Origin: Planctomycetota bacterium
GTDB lineage: Bacteria > Planctomycetota > Planctomycetia > Gemmatales > Gemmataceae
Assembly: GCA_016177925.1 (NCBI GenBank)
Contig: JACOUH010000448.1
Location: 1 to 35,067, forward strand
Direction: 5' to 3'
Length of the DNA: 35,067 nucleotides
This document shows, one piece after another, positions 20,996-29,521 of this stretch; the first letter of the stretch is position 1, and each line of letters begins with the position of its first letter. The notes beneath the pieces are model-generated. The model was not told the DNA's origin. It was given only the letters and a program-made list of their open reading frames with translations, and ran no database searches. Both the position numbers and the translations under genes were made by a program.

Positions 20996-21400
20996 CGGTT
21001 GATCCTTGGGTCAGGGATTCGCTTTCCTCTTCAAAAAGAGACTGTCACGGCGGGAGAGGTTCGCCGTCCCGACTCTGCCGCCGATGTTCGGCGGTGTGAG
21101 GTAGCCACCCAGAGCGCTAGCAGCAAACGGTATTCGGGGGCTTTGGTGTGAAGAATGGCACGCGACGGGGGTGGCATGCTTTCGCGGCCCGCGCTGGTTT
21201 CGCCCAGACGTTGACCCCGTGGGCCGCGAAAGCATGGCACACACCGGAGCGTTCGATTGGTTACAGACAATCCTCCCTCCACCGTTTGGTGCTAGCAGAC
21301 ATGCCGCGACTTGCCCGTTGGTCCCTCTTGTCCCCCCCGCTGGGGGATGGTATAGGCGCGTCGTCCACCGGCTCGGCGGGATCACGCGGAGGGCCCAGGC
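20996..21400. other. Divergent spacer between the coiled-coil gene and the BBP7-like gene
   Basis: These 405 bp hold no credible gene. They should contain both divergent promoters, but I could not pick one with confidence. A small hairpin (CCGCCGA paired with TCGGCGG, around 21080-21097) and the palindrome at 21172-21239 lie here. Confidence 0.5.
21172..21239. repeat. Inverted-repeat element upstream of the BBP7-like gene
   Basis: A 19-nt arm at 21172-21190 is the inverted copy of 21221-21239 with one mismatch, with 30 nt between. The core GCATGCTTTCGCGG pairs with CCGCGAAAGCATGG. No T tract follows. It differs in sequence from the other palindromes in this window. Confidence 0.85.
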
Positions 21401-22438
21401 ATGCAGAGCCTGCTCGTCGGTTTGATGGTCGGTCTGGTCGTTGCCGAGCCGGAGGTGCTACCGCCTCCCGTCCCGATCAGCACGCCTGTGCCGGTCCCCG
21501 ACACAGTCCCGGCCGTCCCCGAAAGCCAGCCTTCTCCCCCGCCGCCGGAGTCGCCGTGGCCGTATGTCCCTGCCCCGGGCTGGTTTGGTGCCCTGGAAGG
21601 GGAGATCCTGTGGCCGCACCTGGAAGGGCGTCGGCTTGCCCCGGCCAGCTTCCTCAGCACCGTCCCCGCGGGCTTCCTGGACATCAACGTCGGGGGGCTT
21701 GACGGTATCGGGGCGGTGCGCGGGGCGCTCGGGTATCGCCTCGACGGCGGGTGGGGCGAGTTCACGCTGACCTACCGCGGTGGCGGAGGCGATCACCAGA
21801 CGCTGTTGGTCCACGGGGACCCGGTCCTGGCCGCCCTCCTCCAGCAGAACAACGACTCGAACGTCACGGTACGGCCCGCCGATCCCGGCTCGACCGCTTC
21901 GACTTCGCTCACCACGCGCATCGACCTGAGTACGTTCGACCTTGGCTACGGGAGGCACGAAACCGTACTGGGGCCGCTCTGGGACCTGCGCTGGCAGGCG
22001 GGCGGGCGCCTTGCGACCTTCTTTACCGACGACCGGCGCCAGGGCCCCGACACCTTCCTGCAAGCGGCCAACCACTACATCGGCTCAGGTCCCTTCCTGG
22101 GAGTGGGCCTGACTCGTTTCCTGACCTCGCCCGGCGGCGGTTGCATCGGGTCGCTCTACACGCGCGCGGGGGGCGGCGTTCTGTTCGGGCAAGACCAACT
22201 GACTTTTCGGGAGACCGTGGCGGGAGAAGCGAGCCGGGTGGACCGGGAGGGGCACGGGCAGGCAGTGCCGATGCTGGAGGTGGAGGCGGGGATCAGCGGC
22301 TGGTCGAGCGAACACCCGGAGCGGCGCCTGCAGTTGGGCTACCGGTACGAGCGCTGGTGGGGCGTAGGATCGGTGGGGGATTCGCGCCTCGACCTGACCC
22401 TGCACGGACTGTTTCTCCGTTGGGAGAGGAACTTCTGA
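21401..22438 (+). CDS. BBP7-like outer-membrane beta-barrel protein
   Basis: This 345-residue protein has a short hydrophobic N-terminal segment (MQSLLVGLMVGLVVA), a proline-rich linker (residues 17-60) and then alternating aromatic/polar strands ending in a terminal phenylalanine (LFLRWERNF), as expected for an outer-membrane barrel. Segments such as WFGALEGEILWPHLEG, GALGYRLDGGWGEFTLTYRG, DLGYGRHETVLGPLWDLRW and LGYRYERWWGVG fit the planctomycete BBP7 family, which is related to Legionella Lpg1974-type porins. The start has GCGGAGGG upstream. It probably forms a pore or structural barrel; the substrate is unknown. It converges with the glycosyltransferase gene. Confidence 0.75.
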   Translation: MQSLLVGLMVGLVVAEPEVLPPPVPISTPVPVPDTVPAVPESQPSPPPPESPWPYVPAPGWFGALEGEILWPHLEGRRLAPASFLSTVPAGFLDINVGGLDGIGAVRGALGYRLDGGWGEFTLTYRGGGGDHQTLLVHGDPVLAALLQQNNDSNVTVRPADPGSTASTSLTTRIDLSTFDLGYGRHETVLGPLWDLRWQAGGRLATFFTDDRRQGPDTFLQAANHYIGSGPFLGVGLTRFLTSPGGGCIGSLYTRAGGGVLFGQDQLTFRETVAGEASRVDREGHGQAVPMLEVEAGISGWSSEHPERRLQLGYRYERWWGVGSVGDSRLDLTLHGLFLRWERNF

Positions 22439-22523
22439 GCCGACTCTCGCCGCTGCAGAACCAACTCACGGTGCAGGACATGTTAGGTTGGCGGGATCGG
22501 CAGTCCAACCAGGTCCTCAGCGC

Positions 22524-22556
22524 CAACAAAACCCGGCCGTCGAATGCCGGCCGGGT
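22524..22556 (-). terminator. Rho-independent terminator after the glycosyltransferase gene
   Basis: On the minus strand, a perfect 9-bp stem (ACCCGGCCG paired with CGGCCGGGT, + strand positions 22531-22539 and 22548-22556) with an 8-nt loop is followed by TTTTGTT. It lies about 60 nt past the stop at 22616 and would also shield the convergent BBP7-like gene from read-through. Confidence 0.7.
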
Positions 22557-22615
22557 CACCGCACAGCTCGTGTCGTAGGGGATACCGTCGCGTTGTTGCG
22601 TGGCTCCGCTGGGCG

Positions 22616-25600
22616 TCAGCGTTCGATGCGGATCGCCGAGCGTTCGGTATCTTGCTGCAGCTGCGCGTGGTTGGCGATCAGGTAATCGATCGCCTTGCGG
22701 AAGTACTTGGCGTCGGCCTTGCTGAAGACCGTGGCGTCGAGGTCGACCCGGCGCAGTTGCTCCTCGACGGTCTGGCGGTAGCCGTCGTCGTTGATGAGCC
22801 GCAGGGTGATCGCCAGGAACTGCTCCTCGTTGGTGGCGATCAGCTCGGGCAGGCCGGCCTGGCGCAGCATCTGCGAGCCAATCCGGCTGTACCACTTGTC
22901 GCCCTCCCAGGTGACGGTCGGCTTGCGCAGGTACAGGCCGTCGGCCACGGTGTTGCAGCCGCCGAAGTGGTACGAGTCCAGGCACAGGTCGCCATCCTCC
23001 AGGCGGGCCATATAGTCGGCGTACGCGATGGCAGGTATCACTTCGACGTGCTCGCTGCCCAACAGCTCCGACAGCGATCGAACGAAGGGGACGTAGTCGT
23101 TCTGCCGGTTGATGGAACCGCCGGGGAAGACACGGAAACGCAGCCACTTCTTCGCCCCCTGCACAAGCTTGCGCAGCGTCGTGCAGAAGCGGTTCGTGAT
23201 CTTCATGGCGGTCCAGGGGCAGTTGAGGACGAACGGCGGGCCCTGGGCCCGGCGGCCGCGCGGCTCGTACAGGGGACGATTGTGAATGACGCCGCAGCCG
23301 GGCAGCAGCACTAACCGCTCCGAGTAGTTGCGCTCGGGCTGGACCGGCAGCTCGACGTCCGCGCCGCTGAGGAAGTAATCGATGTCGGCCCCCCAGCTGC
23401 TGACCGAGTGCCCCGGCGAGGTTACCTGGATCGGCGCCAGCCGCAGGTTGGCAAGCAGGATGCTGTGCGGCGTCATGCCGATGTCGGGGTAGTAGACGAC
23501 CATGAAGTCATTCTGGCGCAGCAGGTCGATGTTGAGCACCCCGTCGACGACGTCAAGCAGTTCCACCCGGTCGAAGATGCCGACCTCCGGGTCGGGGCCG
23601 TGCCGGCCCAGCCGGAAGAACGTCAGGTGATAGTGTCCTTTCAGACTGTCGAGGTAGGCGGCGTAGTTGCGGTAAACGGAGTGGTTCTTGTGCCAGTTGC
23701 CGCTGAGGACCGCAATCTTCTTGGGGTCGGGCTTGTTGCGGATGACCACGCCGCGCTGCCGGGCCATCTTCTGGACGGAGCGGTTGACCACTGGCTTGAT
23801 CAGGCGATCGCAGCGGCCGTCGACGTAGGTCGACCCGAAGTACAGCTCCTGCATCTCGTGATTGGGTTCCAGGCGGGCGTCCTGGTAGCCGTAGTGCTCC
23901 TGCAAGTTGGCGACCACGTCCGCGTTAACCAGCCCGCTGCGGTAGATCTGGGCGTAGGCATCGTACCACACCGAGGCGGTGGCGGCCCCGGCGTCGAAGA
24001 AGGCGCGGCGGTCGAACTTGACGCGGTTGCGGGCCGAGAGCAGCGTCAGGATCTTGGCCAGGTTGTAAGGCTGCTGCTTGAGGACCTCCAGGTACGGGTC
24101 GGTCGTCCGGAACGACGACATGGCCACCAGGTTGGAAACCGTCAGGTTGAGCCGGACGTAGGGCTCGACGTGATGGTCGGGCGGGCGGAAGTCGGTCTGC
24201 GTGAACAGGTGCAGGAAGACCTTGACAAAGGCGTCGACATAATACTGCTGCGTCTTGTCGAGGGCGGGCAGCGACGTGTTGTGGAAGTAGCGCAACACCT
24301 CGAGGAACCTCTCCGAGAGTTCCTCGAACTGCTCGCGGACGTACAGCTCCATGAGCTGCCGCGGACTGATCGTGGGGGCGGTCGGGGCTGGGGCGGCTTT
24401 CTGCGTCGGGGACGCCATTGCTCTGTCAACCTCCTCTCCCCGCGGCACGGACGTCGCACCCGTGCCGCGGCCTGATGTCCCCTTAGCGGGGAGAAAAGAT
24501 ACCGTTATCGCTGACGCCACGGACGGGGTAGCCGCGGAGGGGGCTGGGGAAGCCCCCGAGCACCTCTGAGTCCGGCCCGTGTCAGGGAAGGCAGCCTCCG
24601 GCCGCACAACCGCCAGGCCGGGCGAGACGTGGTCAGCCGCCGGCAGCAGCGCCCGCTCGATCACCTGGATCGTCTCGTCGACCATCCGCTGCTCGCGGAA
24701 CAGCGCCTCGGCGCGGCGCTTGCCCGCCTCGCCCACGGAGGCTCGCAGCGCCGGGTCTGCCGCCCACGCCTGGAGCGTCTGGACGATCTCGCGCACGGTC
24801 CCCGCGGGGTCGCTGACCGGCGACGGCAGCAGCTTGCCGGTGTCGCCCAGCTCCTCGGGGATGCCACTGATCGCCGAGGCCAGGACCGGCAGGCCCTTGG
24901 CCATCGCCTCCATGATGGCCAGCGGCATGCCCTCGTAGTGCGAGGGGAGCAGGAACACGTCGCTGGCGTCGAGCCAGTCCGGGATGTCCCAGCGTTGGCC
25001 GAGCAGCTTGACGTGGCCGGCCACGCCCAGCTTGTCCAGCGCGGCCTTCAGCTTCTGCTTGAGCGAGCCCGGCCCGACCCAGGCGAAGTACAGTTTCGGC
25101 CAGGCCTCGCGGTGTCTCAGCTCCCGGAGCGCGTCCACTTGCTGCTGATAACCCTTGACCGGCTCCAGGCGGCCAATCGTCAGGCAGAGCACGGCGTCGG
25201 CAGGGATGCCGTGCTCAGTGCGGAGGCGGCGGCGGACCTCGGGGCGTGGAGGCTGGAAGTAGACGTCGGGCCGTCCATAGTGGATGACCTCCCCCTTGCC
25301 CGCCGGTAGCTTGTACTGCCGGTGCAGCAGGTCGAGGTTCTCCTGGGAAACGGCGATGACCGCCCGCGCCTGGCGGTAGTGCTCCTCGATGTGGTCCAGG
25401 AACCAGGCCTCCTGCGGTGAGACTTCATCCAGGGCGGCGACATAGCCGTCGACGACAACGAAGGGGACCTGCTGGCGAATGGCGACGGTCTTGGCGGCGA
25501 CGTGCGAGCCGGGCGAGCAGTTGGTGAACAGGACGAGGTCAGGCCGGGTGGCGGCGAAGGCCTTCTCGGCGTCACCCGGGTTGGTGGCGTTGCGGGTGAC

Positions 25601-25807
25601 GTCGCGCCGCGTGTGGAAGTCCAGCCAGTGGTGGCGGACGCCGAGGTCGTGCTGCTCCCGGATGAGCGGGCTGCGGCTGGCGGACTGGACGGCAGTCACG
25701 CGGTAGCCGGCGCGGGCCAGGCCACAGAGGATCGAGTGGTTATAGCGGGCGACGCCCCCCTCGTCGGGGTCCTCGCTGTAGAGGACGATGTGCCTGGGAC
25801 CGCTCAT
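22616..25807 (-). CDS. GT4 plus GT41 (OGT/SPINDLY/HMW1C-like) glycosyltransferase
   Basis: The start is ATG 25807 (MSGPRHIVLYSEDPDEGG) with GGAG upstream; the longer open frame to 25969 crosses a palindromic element. Residues 1-385 are a GT4-type glycosyltransferase (GGVARYN; TIGRLEPVKGYQQQ; EGMPLAIMEAMAKGLPVLAS near residue 290). A linker of about 70 residues follows. From M464 (ATG 24418, with AGGAGG 11 nt upstream) comes a second enzyme whose C-terminal half is GT41-like: PDIGMTPHSILLANLRLAPI followed by QVTSPGHSVSSWG; LNCPWTAMKITNRFCTTLRK; YHFGGCNTVADGLYLRKP; and YSRIGSQMLRQAGLPELIA. GT41 enzymes transfer GlcNAc or hexose to protein Ser/Thr or Asn. No TPR or signal peptide was found, so it is cytoplasmic. 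There is no stop between the parts, so it is either a fusion or two coupled genes in one frame. Confidence 0.85.
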   Translation of the reverse strand: MSGPRHIVLYSEDPDEGGVARYNHSILCGLARAGYRVTAVQSASRSPLIREQHDLGVRHHWLDFHTRRDVTRNATNPGDAEKAFAATRPDLVLFTNCSPGSHVAAKTVAIRQQVPFVVVDGYVAALDEVSPQEAWFLDHIEEHYRQARAVIAVSQENLDLLHRQYKLPAGKGEVIHYGRPDVYFQPPRPEVRRRLRTEHGIPADAVLCLTIGRLEPVKGYQQQVDALRELRHREAWPKLYFAWVGPGSLKQKLKAALDKLGVAGHVKLLGQRWDIPDWLDASDVFLLPSHYEGMPLAIMEAMAKGLPVLASAISGIPEELGDTGKLLPSPVSDPAGTVREIVQTLQAWAADPALRASVGEAGKRRAEALFREQRMVDETIQVIERALLPAADHVSPGLAVVRPEAAFPDTGRTQRCSGASPAPSAATPSVASAITVSFLPAKGTSGRGTGATSVPRGEEVDRAMASPTQKAAPAPTAPTISPRQLMELYVREQFEELSERFLEVLRYFHNTSLPALDKTQQYYVDAFVKVFLHLFTQTDFRPPDHHVEPYVRLNLTVSNLVAMSSFRTTDPYLEVLKQQPYNLAKILTLLSARNRVKFDRRAFFDAGAATASVWYDAYAQIYRSGLVNADVVANLQEHYGYQDARLEPNHEMQELYFGSTYVDGRCDRLIKPVVNRSVQKMARQRGVVIRNKPDPKKIAVLSGNWHKNHSVYRNYAAYLDSLKGHYHLTFFRLGRHGPDPEVGIFDRVELLDVVDGVLNIDLLRQNDFMVVYYPDIGMTPHSILLANLRLAPIQVTSPGHSVSSWGADIDYFLSGADVELPVQPERNYSERLVLLPGCGVIHNRPLYEPRGRRAQGPPFVLNCPWTAMKITNRFCTTLRKLVQGAKKWLRFRVFPGGSINRQNDYVPFVRSLSELLGSEHVEVIPAIAYADYMARLEDGDLCLDSYHFGGCNTVADGLYLRKPTVTWEGDKWYSRIGSQMLRQAGLPELIATNEEQFLAITLRLINDDGYRQTVEEQLRRVDLDATVFSKADAKYFRKAIDYLIANHAQLQQDTERSAIRIER
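24440..24470. repeat. Perfect palindrome in the glycosyltransferase linker
   Basis: CCGCGGCACGG at 24440-24450 pairs perfectly with CCGTGCCGCGG at 24460-24470 across a 9-nt loop. It sits 22 nt upstream of the internal ATG 24418, next to a strong SD. The protein around it (KGTSGRGTGATSVPRGEE) looks like translated spacer, so the palindrome may lie in a former intergenic gap. Confidence 0.8.
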
Positions 25808-25917
25808 GGGCATCTCCGGGGCGCGGCCGCTGGGCGCCCGCCGCACCTGCCGCGCCGGCCCGGCGGGGACACTCCCAGCGATCACTTTATCGACTTTCGG
25901 CATTGGGCCACAACGGG

Positions 25918-26052
25918 TATTACGCCGGCCCGAAAGTAGGTCAGGCTTTCCAGCCTGACGCGGCCTCAACGTCAGGCTTTCCAGCCTGACGCGGCCTCAA
26001 CGTCAGGCTGGAAAGCCTGACCTACGTGCGTTGCTTTCATGCCGGCGTAATA
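25918..26052. repeat. MITE-like nested palindrome of 135 bp
   Basis: The outer arms TATTACGCCGGC (25918-25929) and GCCGGCGTAATA (26041-26052) are perfect inverted repeats. Inside, a 24-nt arm at 25936-25959 is the perfect inverted copy of 26002-26025, and a 31-bp unit is tandemly repeated at 25940-25970 and 25971-26001. It ends 12 bp before the stop of the SYLF gene. It has no coding capacity and looks like a non-autonomous, mobile-type repeat. Confidence 0.85.
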
Positions 26053-26064
26053 AACGCAGACGGC

Positions 26065-26826
26065 TCAGGGAATGAGCGGCGGTCCCGGCTTGATCTGGAG
26101 GACAGGAGCGGGCGCCACCGGCACCGGAGGCGGTGGGTTGGTCAGGTGCGTCAGGGCGGCCCGCAGGCGCAGCGCCACCTCGGGGATGAGGACGCCGTTG
26201 TTCGTCACGATCTCGTAGGGCGTGGCGCCGCGGCGGCCGTAGAACCAGCCGTTGGCGTTCCCGTCGATGAACAACCCCGCCCCCTCGAACGAGGCCCCTG
26301 CAAACAGCCCACGGCTGCGCGAGTAGGAGTAGATCTCCGCCTTGAGCTGGGCGTCGGTCGCGGCGGCGGCCTCCCGGCCGACCGGACCGGCGGCGATGCC
26401 GACATCGGCGCCGAGCGTCAGCTTGCCGCGGTTCTTCAGGATGCGCTCGACACTGCGGCCCGTCTTGAAGACGAGCACCAGGTCCGTCGACTGGGCGCCC
26501 ACCTGCCAACCAATGCTGCCGGCGGTCAGCGTCAGGAAGACCGGGTTGCTCCAGCCGCCGTCCGTGGTCCGCACCAGGACGACGCCGCGGCCGTGCTTGC
26601 CGCCGATGATGAAGCCCGCCTTGATAATGTTGGGAAAGATCGCCACGCCGGCGGCGTCCTTGAGCAAGGCGGCAGGAATCCCTTTTTCGGGGATGGCATT
26701 GGCCTGCTCGATCACCTCGATGGCCGAGCCGACGATCGCTGCCTCACGGCCGGCGGCGCGGGCCGCCCCGAGCGGAAGCATCAGGACAAGGGCCGCCGGC
26801 ACCAGCCGGAGGATCGCTTTGTTCAT
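26065..26826 (-). CDS. SYLF/YSC84-domain lipid-binding protein
   Basis: This 253-residue protein starts at ATG 26826 with AAAGGAGA about 10 nt upstream. A signal peptide (MNKAILRLVPAALVLML, cleavage near ARAAG) directs it out of the cytoplasm. The SYLF/YSC84 domain covers about residues 45-210: IPAALLKDAAGVAIFPNIIK, AGFIIGGKHGRGVVLVRT, GSIGWQVGAQSTDLVLVFK, LTLGADVGIAAGPVGR, and YSRSRGLFAGASFEGAGLF. In eukaryotes this fold binds phosphoinositides; in bacteria such proteins are periplasmic or envelope proteins of unclear role. The proline-rich tail (NPPPPVPVAPAP) is an addition. It is probably monocistronic. Confidence 0.9.
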   Translation of the reverse strand: MNKAILRLVPAALVLMLPLGAARAAGREAAIVGSAIEVIEQANAIPEKGIPAALLKDAAGVAIFPNIIKAGFIIGGKHGRGVVLVRTTDGGWSNPVFLTLTAGSIGWQVGAQSTDLVLVFKTGRSVERILKNRGKLTLGADVGIAAGPVGREAAAATDAQLKAEIYSYSRSRGLFAGASFEGAGLFIDGNANGWFYGRRGATPYEIVTNNGVLIPEVALRLRAALTHLTNPPPPVPVAPAPVLQIKPGPPLIP

Positions 26827-27307
26827 GCGGAACCGTCTCCTTTCGCCAGGGTGCCGCGGCGGGGGCGGTCAGCCCGCCCCGGGCGGCGACAGGTAGCAAA
26901 GAACGCCCCCCGACACAAGGTTACCCTCCACAGGCCCCGGCGCTGGTAGAATCTTGAGCGGCGGTTGTGGAGAATCGCCGTCCGAAGCAGGCACCCGCGC
27001 GGTTGGGCCGGCTTTGACGTCTCCTTGCCTTCCCTGCTCGCCGCCTGACACAAGCCCGGAGCGCGAGCGACGGGACGTCCCCGCGCTGGCGCTTGGGGCT
27101 TGTGGGATCGGACACAAGCCCGGAGCGCGAGCGACGGGACGTCCCCGCGCTGGCGCTTGGGGCTTGTCTCCGCTCTCCCTGCGAACAAGGGCAAGGAGGG
27201 CAAGAGAGGGGCGAGCAGGTTGCCTCTTCGGAAGTTCGTGAAAGCAATCCCCCTTCTCGGGGGAGTAACAGGTGAGGACACCGAACGGGTCAAGGAGGAC
27301 CAGCGCC
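26827..27307. other. Spacer between the SYLF gene and the ECF sigma gene
   Basis: These 481 bp divide divergent genes and hold no credible gene. They contain two identical palindromic repeats at 27047-27103 and 27111-27167. The frames open here, for example those yielding SPKRQRGDVPSLALRA, are translations of that repeat. Confidence 0.6.
27047..27167. repeat. Two identical 57-bp palindromic repeats in tandem
   Basis: Copies at 27047-27103 and 27111-27167 are identical as far as I can read, with 7 nt between them (period 64). Each begins with ACAAGCCC and ends with GGGCTTGT, which are inverted copies, and has an imperfectly paired GC-rich interior. They lie about 140 bp upstream of the ECF sigma gene start. 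Confidence 0.9.
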
Positions 27308-29512
27308 GTGTCGACTGCAAAGCTCGCGCCCGTCATCACCTTCTTGCGCAAGGCTGCATCCCCCCTCGCCGCAGCCGGCGACGACGATCTTCTCCGCTGC
27401 TTCGCCCGTCACGGCGACGACGAGGCCTTCGCCGCCCTGGTCGAGCGACACGGGCCGATGGTGCTCGGCGTGTGCCGCCGTGTTCTGAACGATGCCCACG
27501 AAGCAGAGGATGCCTTCCAGGCAACCTTCCTCCTGTTGTTGCGCCGGGCCGGCACGCTGCGGCCGGGACCGCTGGGGCCGTGGCTCCACGGCGTTGCCTA
27601 CCGCACCGCCCTCAAGGCGCGGGAGCGGGCCGTCCTGCGCCGCGGTCGGGAGGTGACCGAACACGACCGCGTTGCCGCCGACCCTATCGAGGAGATTGCC
27701 TGGCGCGACCTGCGCCCTCTGCTCGACGAGGCGATCGGCCGCTTGCCGAACAGTTACCGCGTGCCGTTCGTCCTTTGTTATCTCGAGGGGCGGACCAACG
27801 CCGAGGCCGCTGAGGCGCTGGGCTGTCCGCGCGGCACCATCGCCACGCGCTTGTCGCGGGCCCGCGAACGTCTCCGCGCTCACCTGTCGCGCCGCGGCCT
27901 GACCCTGTCCGCCGGGTTGTTGTCCGCCCTGCTGTCCCGAGAGGCCGTTGCCCGCGAGGCCGTCTCTGCCGCGCTCGGCAAGTCGGCGGCACGGGCCGCT
28001 TGTGGGCCTGCGGGGGGGTCAGCCCCTGTTCCCGCTTCGGTACTCGCCCTGACGAAAGGAGTCGCACGAACCATGCTGATGGATAGGCTGAAGGTCGTCC
28101 TGGCTGTCCTGCTCATCGCCGGCACAGCCGGGGTTGGGTTGCTCGCCCTGTCCCGCCGCGCCGATGCCGGCCCGCCCGCCGAGCGGCGCGACGTGAATCC
28201 GCCGGTACTCGTTCCTCCGGCGGTGGCACGCGACGAGGAACCGCCCGACTCTCCGGGGATTCACCGCACGAAGAACTTTCGCGTCTCTGCTGCCTCGCAG
28301 CGCGTTGCCCGTCTCGTCGCCGAGGCGGCCGAGGTGTACCGCAAGAAACTGGCCCTCCTCTGGCTCGGCAAGGAACTGCCGCCCTGGCCGGAGCCGTGTC
28401 CCGTCAAGGTGACGATCACCGCCCGAGGCAGTGGCGGGGCCACCTCGTTCGCGTTCGACGCGGGCAAAGTCTTGAACCAGAACATGCACCTGGAAGGACC
28501 GCTCGACAGCATCCTGGCCAACGTGCTGCCTCACGAGGTGACGCACACCATCCTCGCTCACGCCGTCGGCAAGCCGCTGCCGCGCTGGGCCGACGAGGGC
28601 GCCGCAGTCCTCGCCGAGGATGACCAGGAACACCGGCGCTACGACCGGCTGGTGACCCGGATCATCGACGAGCGCCGCGCCATGCCGCTGCGCCGCCTGT
28701 TCGCCCTGAACGAGTACCCCCGCGACGTCATGACCCTTTTCGCACAGGGTTACTCCGTGACCAACTTTCTGGTCGGCAAGAACGACCGGCAGACCTTCCT
28801 TGCCTTCGTCAAGTTGGGCATGCGCGACGGCTGGGACAGGGCCGTGCGCGCTTATAACTTCCGCGACGTCGAAGCGCTGGAGGACACGTGGCTCGCGAAG
28901 CTGCGCCGGACACCGCCGAAGAAGGACGATCCGCGGACCGTCTCGACAATCCTGTCGCCGGCCTCCGACGCGGAGGGATCGCGCTTCCCCGCCGGGCCGC
29001 AGCCGCTGATCCTTCCCGCCCGCTGGGACGAGGGAAAGGTCGTCATCCGCATGCCGGTCACGGCGACTCGGTACAGGGAGGTGGCCGTGCCGGGGAAGGA
29101 GAGAGACCGGATCGTCTACACGCCGGAGACGGTCCAGACCGAGCAGCGGATGATGATCGACAGCCGCGAGGTGAGGGCGTTCGGAACGGACGGCAAGGAG
29201 ATCGACGCGAAGAAGCTGGCGCGGCTGCTGGCCAAGGAGACGCCCGTGCTGGTATCGGCGGATGGTAAGCCGATCGATCCGTTTTATCTGCGCATCGTGA
29301 AGGAGGGGACGCTGCTGGTCCTGATCGTGCCGACGAGCCCCCCCCTGGTGCCCACGCTCTCGCAACCCACCCCCGTCCAGGCCGTCCCGCCGCCGACCGG
29401 GGCACCGCTTCCGCCGACGGAGCCCGCTCCCGTTGTTCCTCCTCCGCGAGCGCCGGCGGTCTTGCCCCCGCCGACCGAGGGGTTTTCCTTCTTCCTCGGG
29501 CTGTTTCGCTGA
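27308..29512 (+). CDS. ECF sigma factor fused to a membrane-anchored metallopeptidase-like domain
   Basis: The start is GTG 27308 (VSTAKLAPVITFLRKAA), preceded by AAGGAGG with 9-nt spacing; an in-frame upstream start at 27272 lacks an SD. The product is 734 residues. Residues 25-100 are sigma region 2 (DEAFAALVERHGPMVLGVC, AEDAFQATFLLLLRRA). Residues 140-195 are region 4 (LPNSYRVPFVLCYLEGRT, EAAEALGCPRGTIATRLSRA). A transmembrane helix follows near residues 262-280 (VVLAVLLIAGTAGVGLLAL). After that comes a domain with HEVTH at 409-413 and PRWADEGAAVLAED about 20 residues later, as in gluzincin (peptidase-MA-like) enzymes. The tail is proline-rich. Planctomycetes commonly fuse ECF factors to membrane and extracytoplasmic domains. 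The fusion suggests signal sensing without a separate anti-sigma factor; the ligand or substrate is unknown. Confidence 0.88.
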   Translation: MSTAKLAPVITFLRKAASPLAAAGDDDLLRCFARHGDDEAFAALVERHGPMVLGVCRRVLNDAHEAEDAFQATFLLLLRRAGTLRPGPLGPWLHGVAYRTALKARERAVLRRGREVTEHDRVAADPIEEIAWRDLRPLLDEAIGRLPNSYRVPFVLCYLEGRTNAEAAEALGCPRGTIATRLSRARERLRAHLSRRGLTLSAGLLSALLSREAVAREAVSAALGKSAARAACGPAGGSAPVPASVLALTKGVARTMLMDRLKVVLAVLLIAGTAGVGLLALSRRADAGPPAERRDVNPPVLVPPAVARDEEPPDSPGIHRTKNFRVSAASQRVARLVAEAAEVYRKKLALLWLGKELPPWPEPCPVKVTITARGSGGATSFAFDAGKVLNQNMHLEGPLDSILANVLPHEVTHTILAHAVGKPLPRWADEGAAVLAEDDQEHRRYDRLVTRIIDERRAMPLRRLFALNEYPRDVMTLFAQGYSVTNFLVGKNDRQTFLAFVKLGMRDGWDRAVRAYNFRDVEALEDTWLAKLRRTPPKKDDPRTVSTILSPASDAEGSRFPAGPQPLILPARWDEGKVVIRMPVTATRYREVAVPGKERDRIVYTPETVQTEQRMMIDSREVRAFGTDGKEIDAKKLARLLAKETPVLVSADGKPIDPFYLRIVKEGTLLVLIVPTSPPLVPTLSQPTPVQAVPPPTGAPLPPTEPAPVVPPPRAPAVLPPPTEGFSFFLGLFR

Positions 29513-29521
29513 GTGGGCGTC

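Noticed and set aside
25808..25969. N-terminal extension of the glycosyltransferase by 54 codons
   Set aside because: It is encoded partly by the palindromic element at 25918-26052, and ATG 25807 has an SD and begins the GT4 fold.
26921..27351. Several overlapping frames yielding SPKRQRGDVPSLALRA peptides
   Set aside because: These peptides are translations of the twin 57-bp palindromic repeats, not genes.
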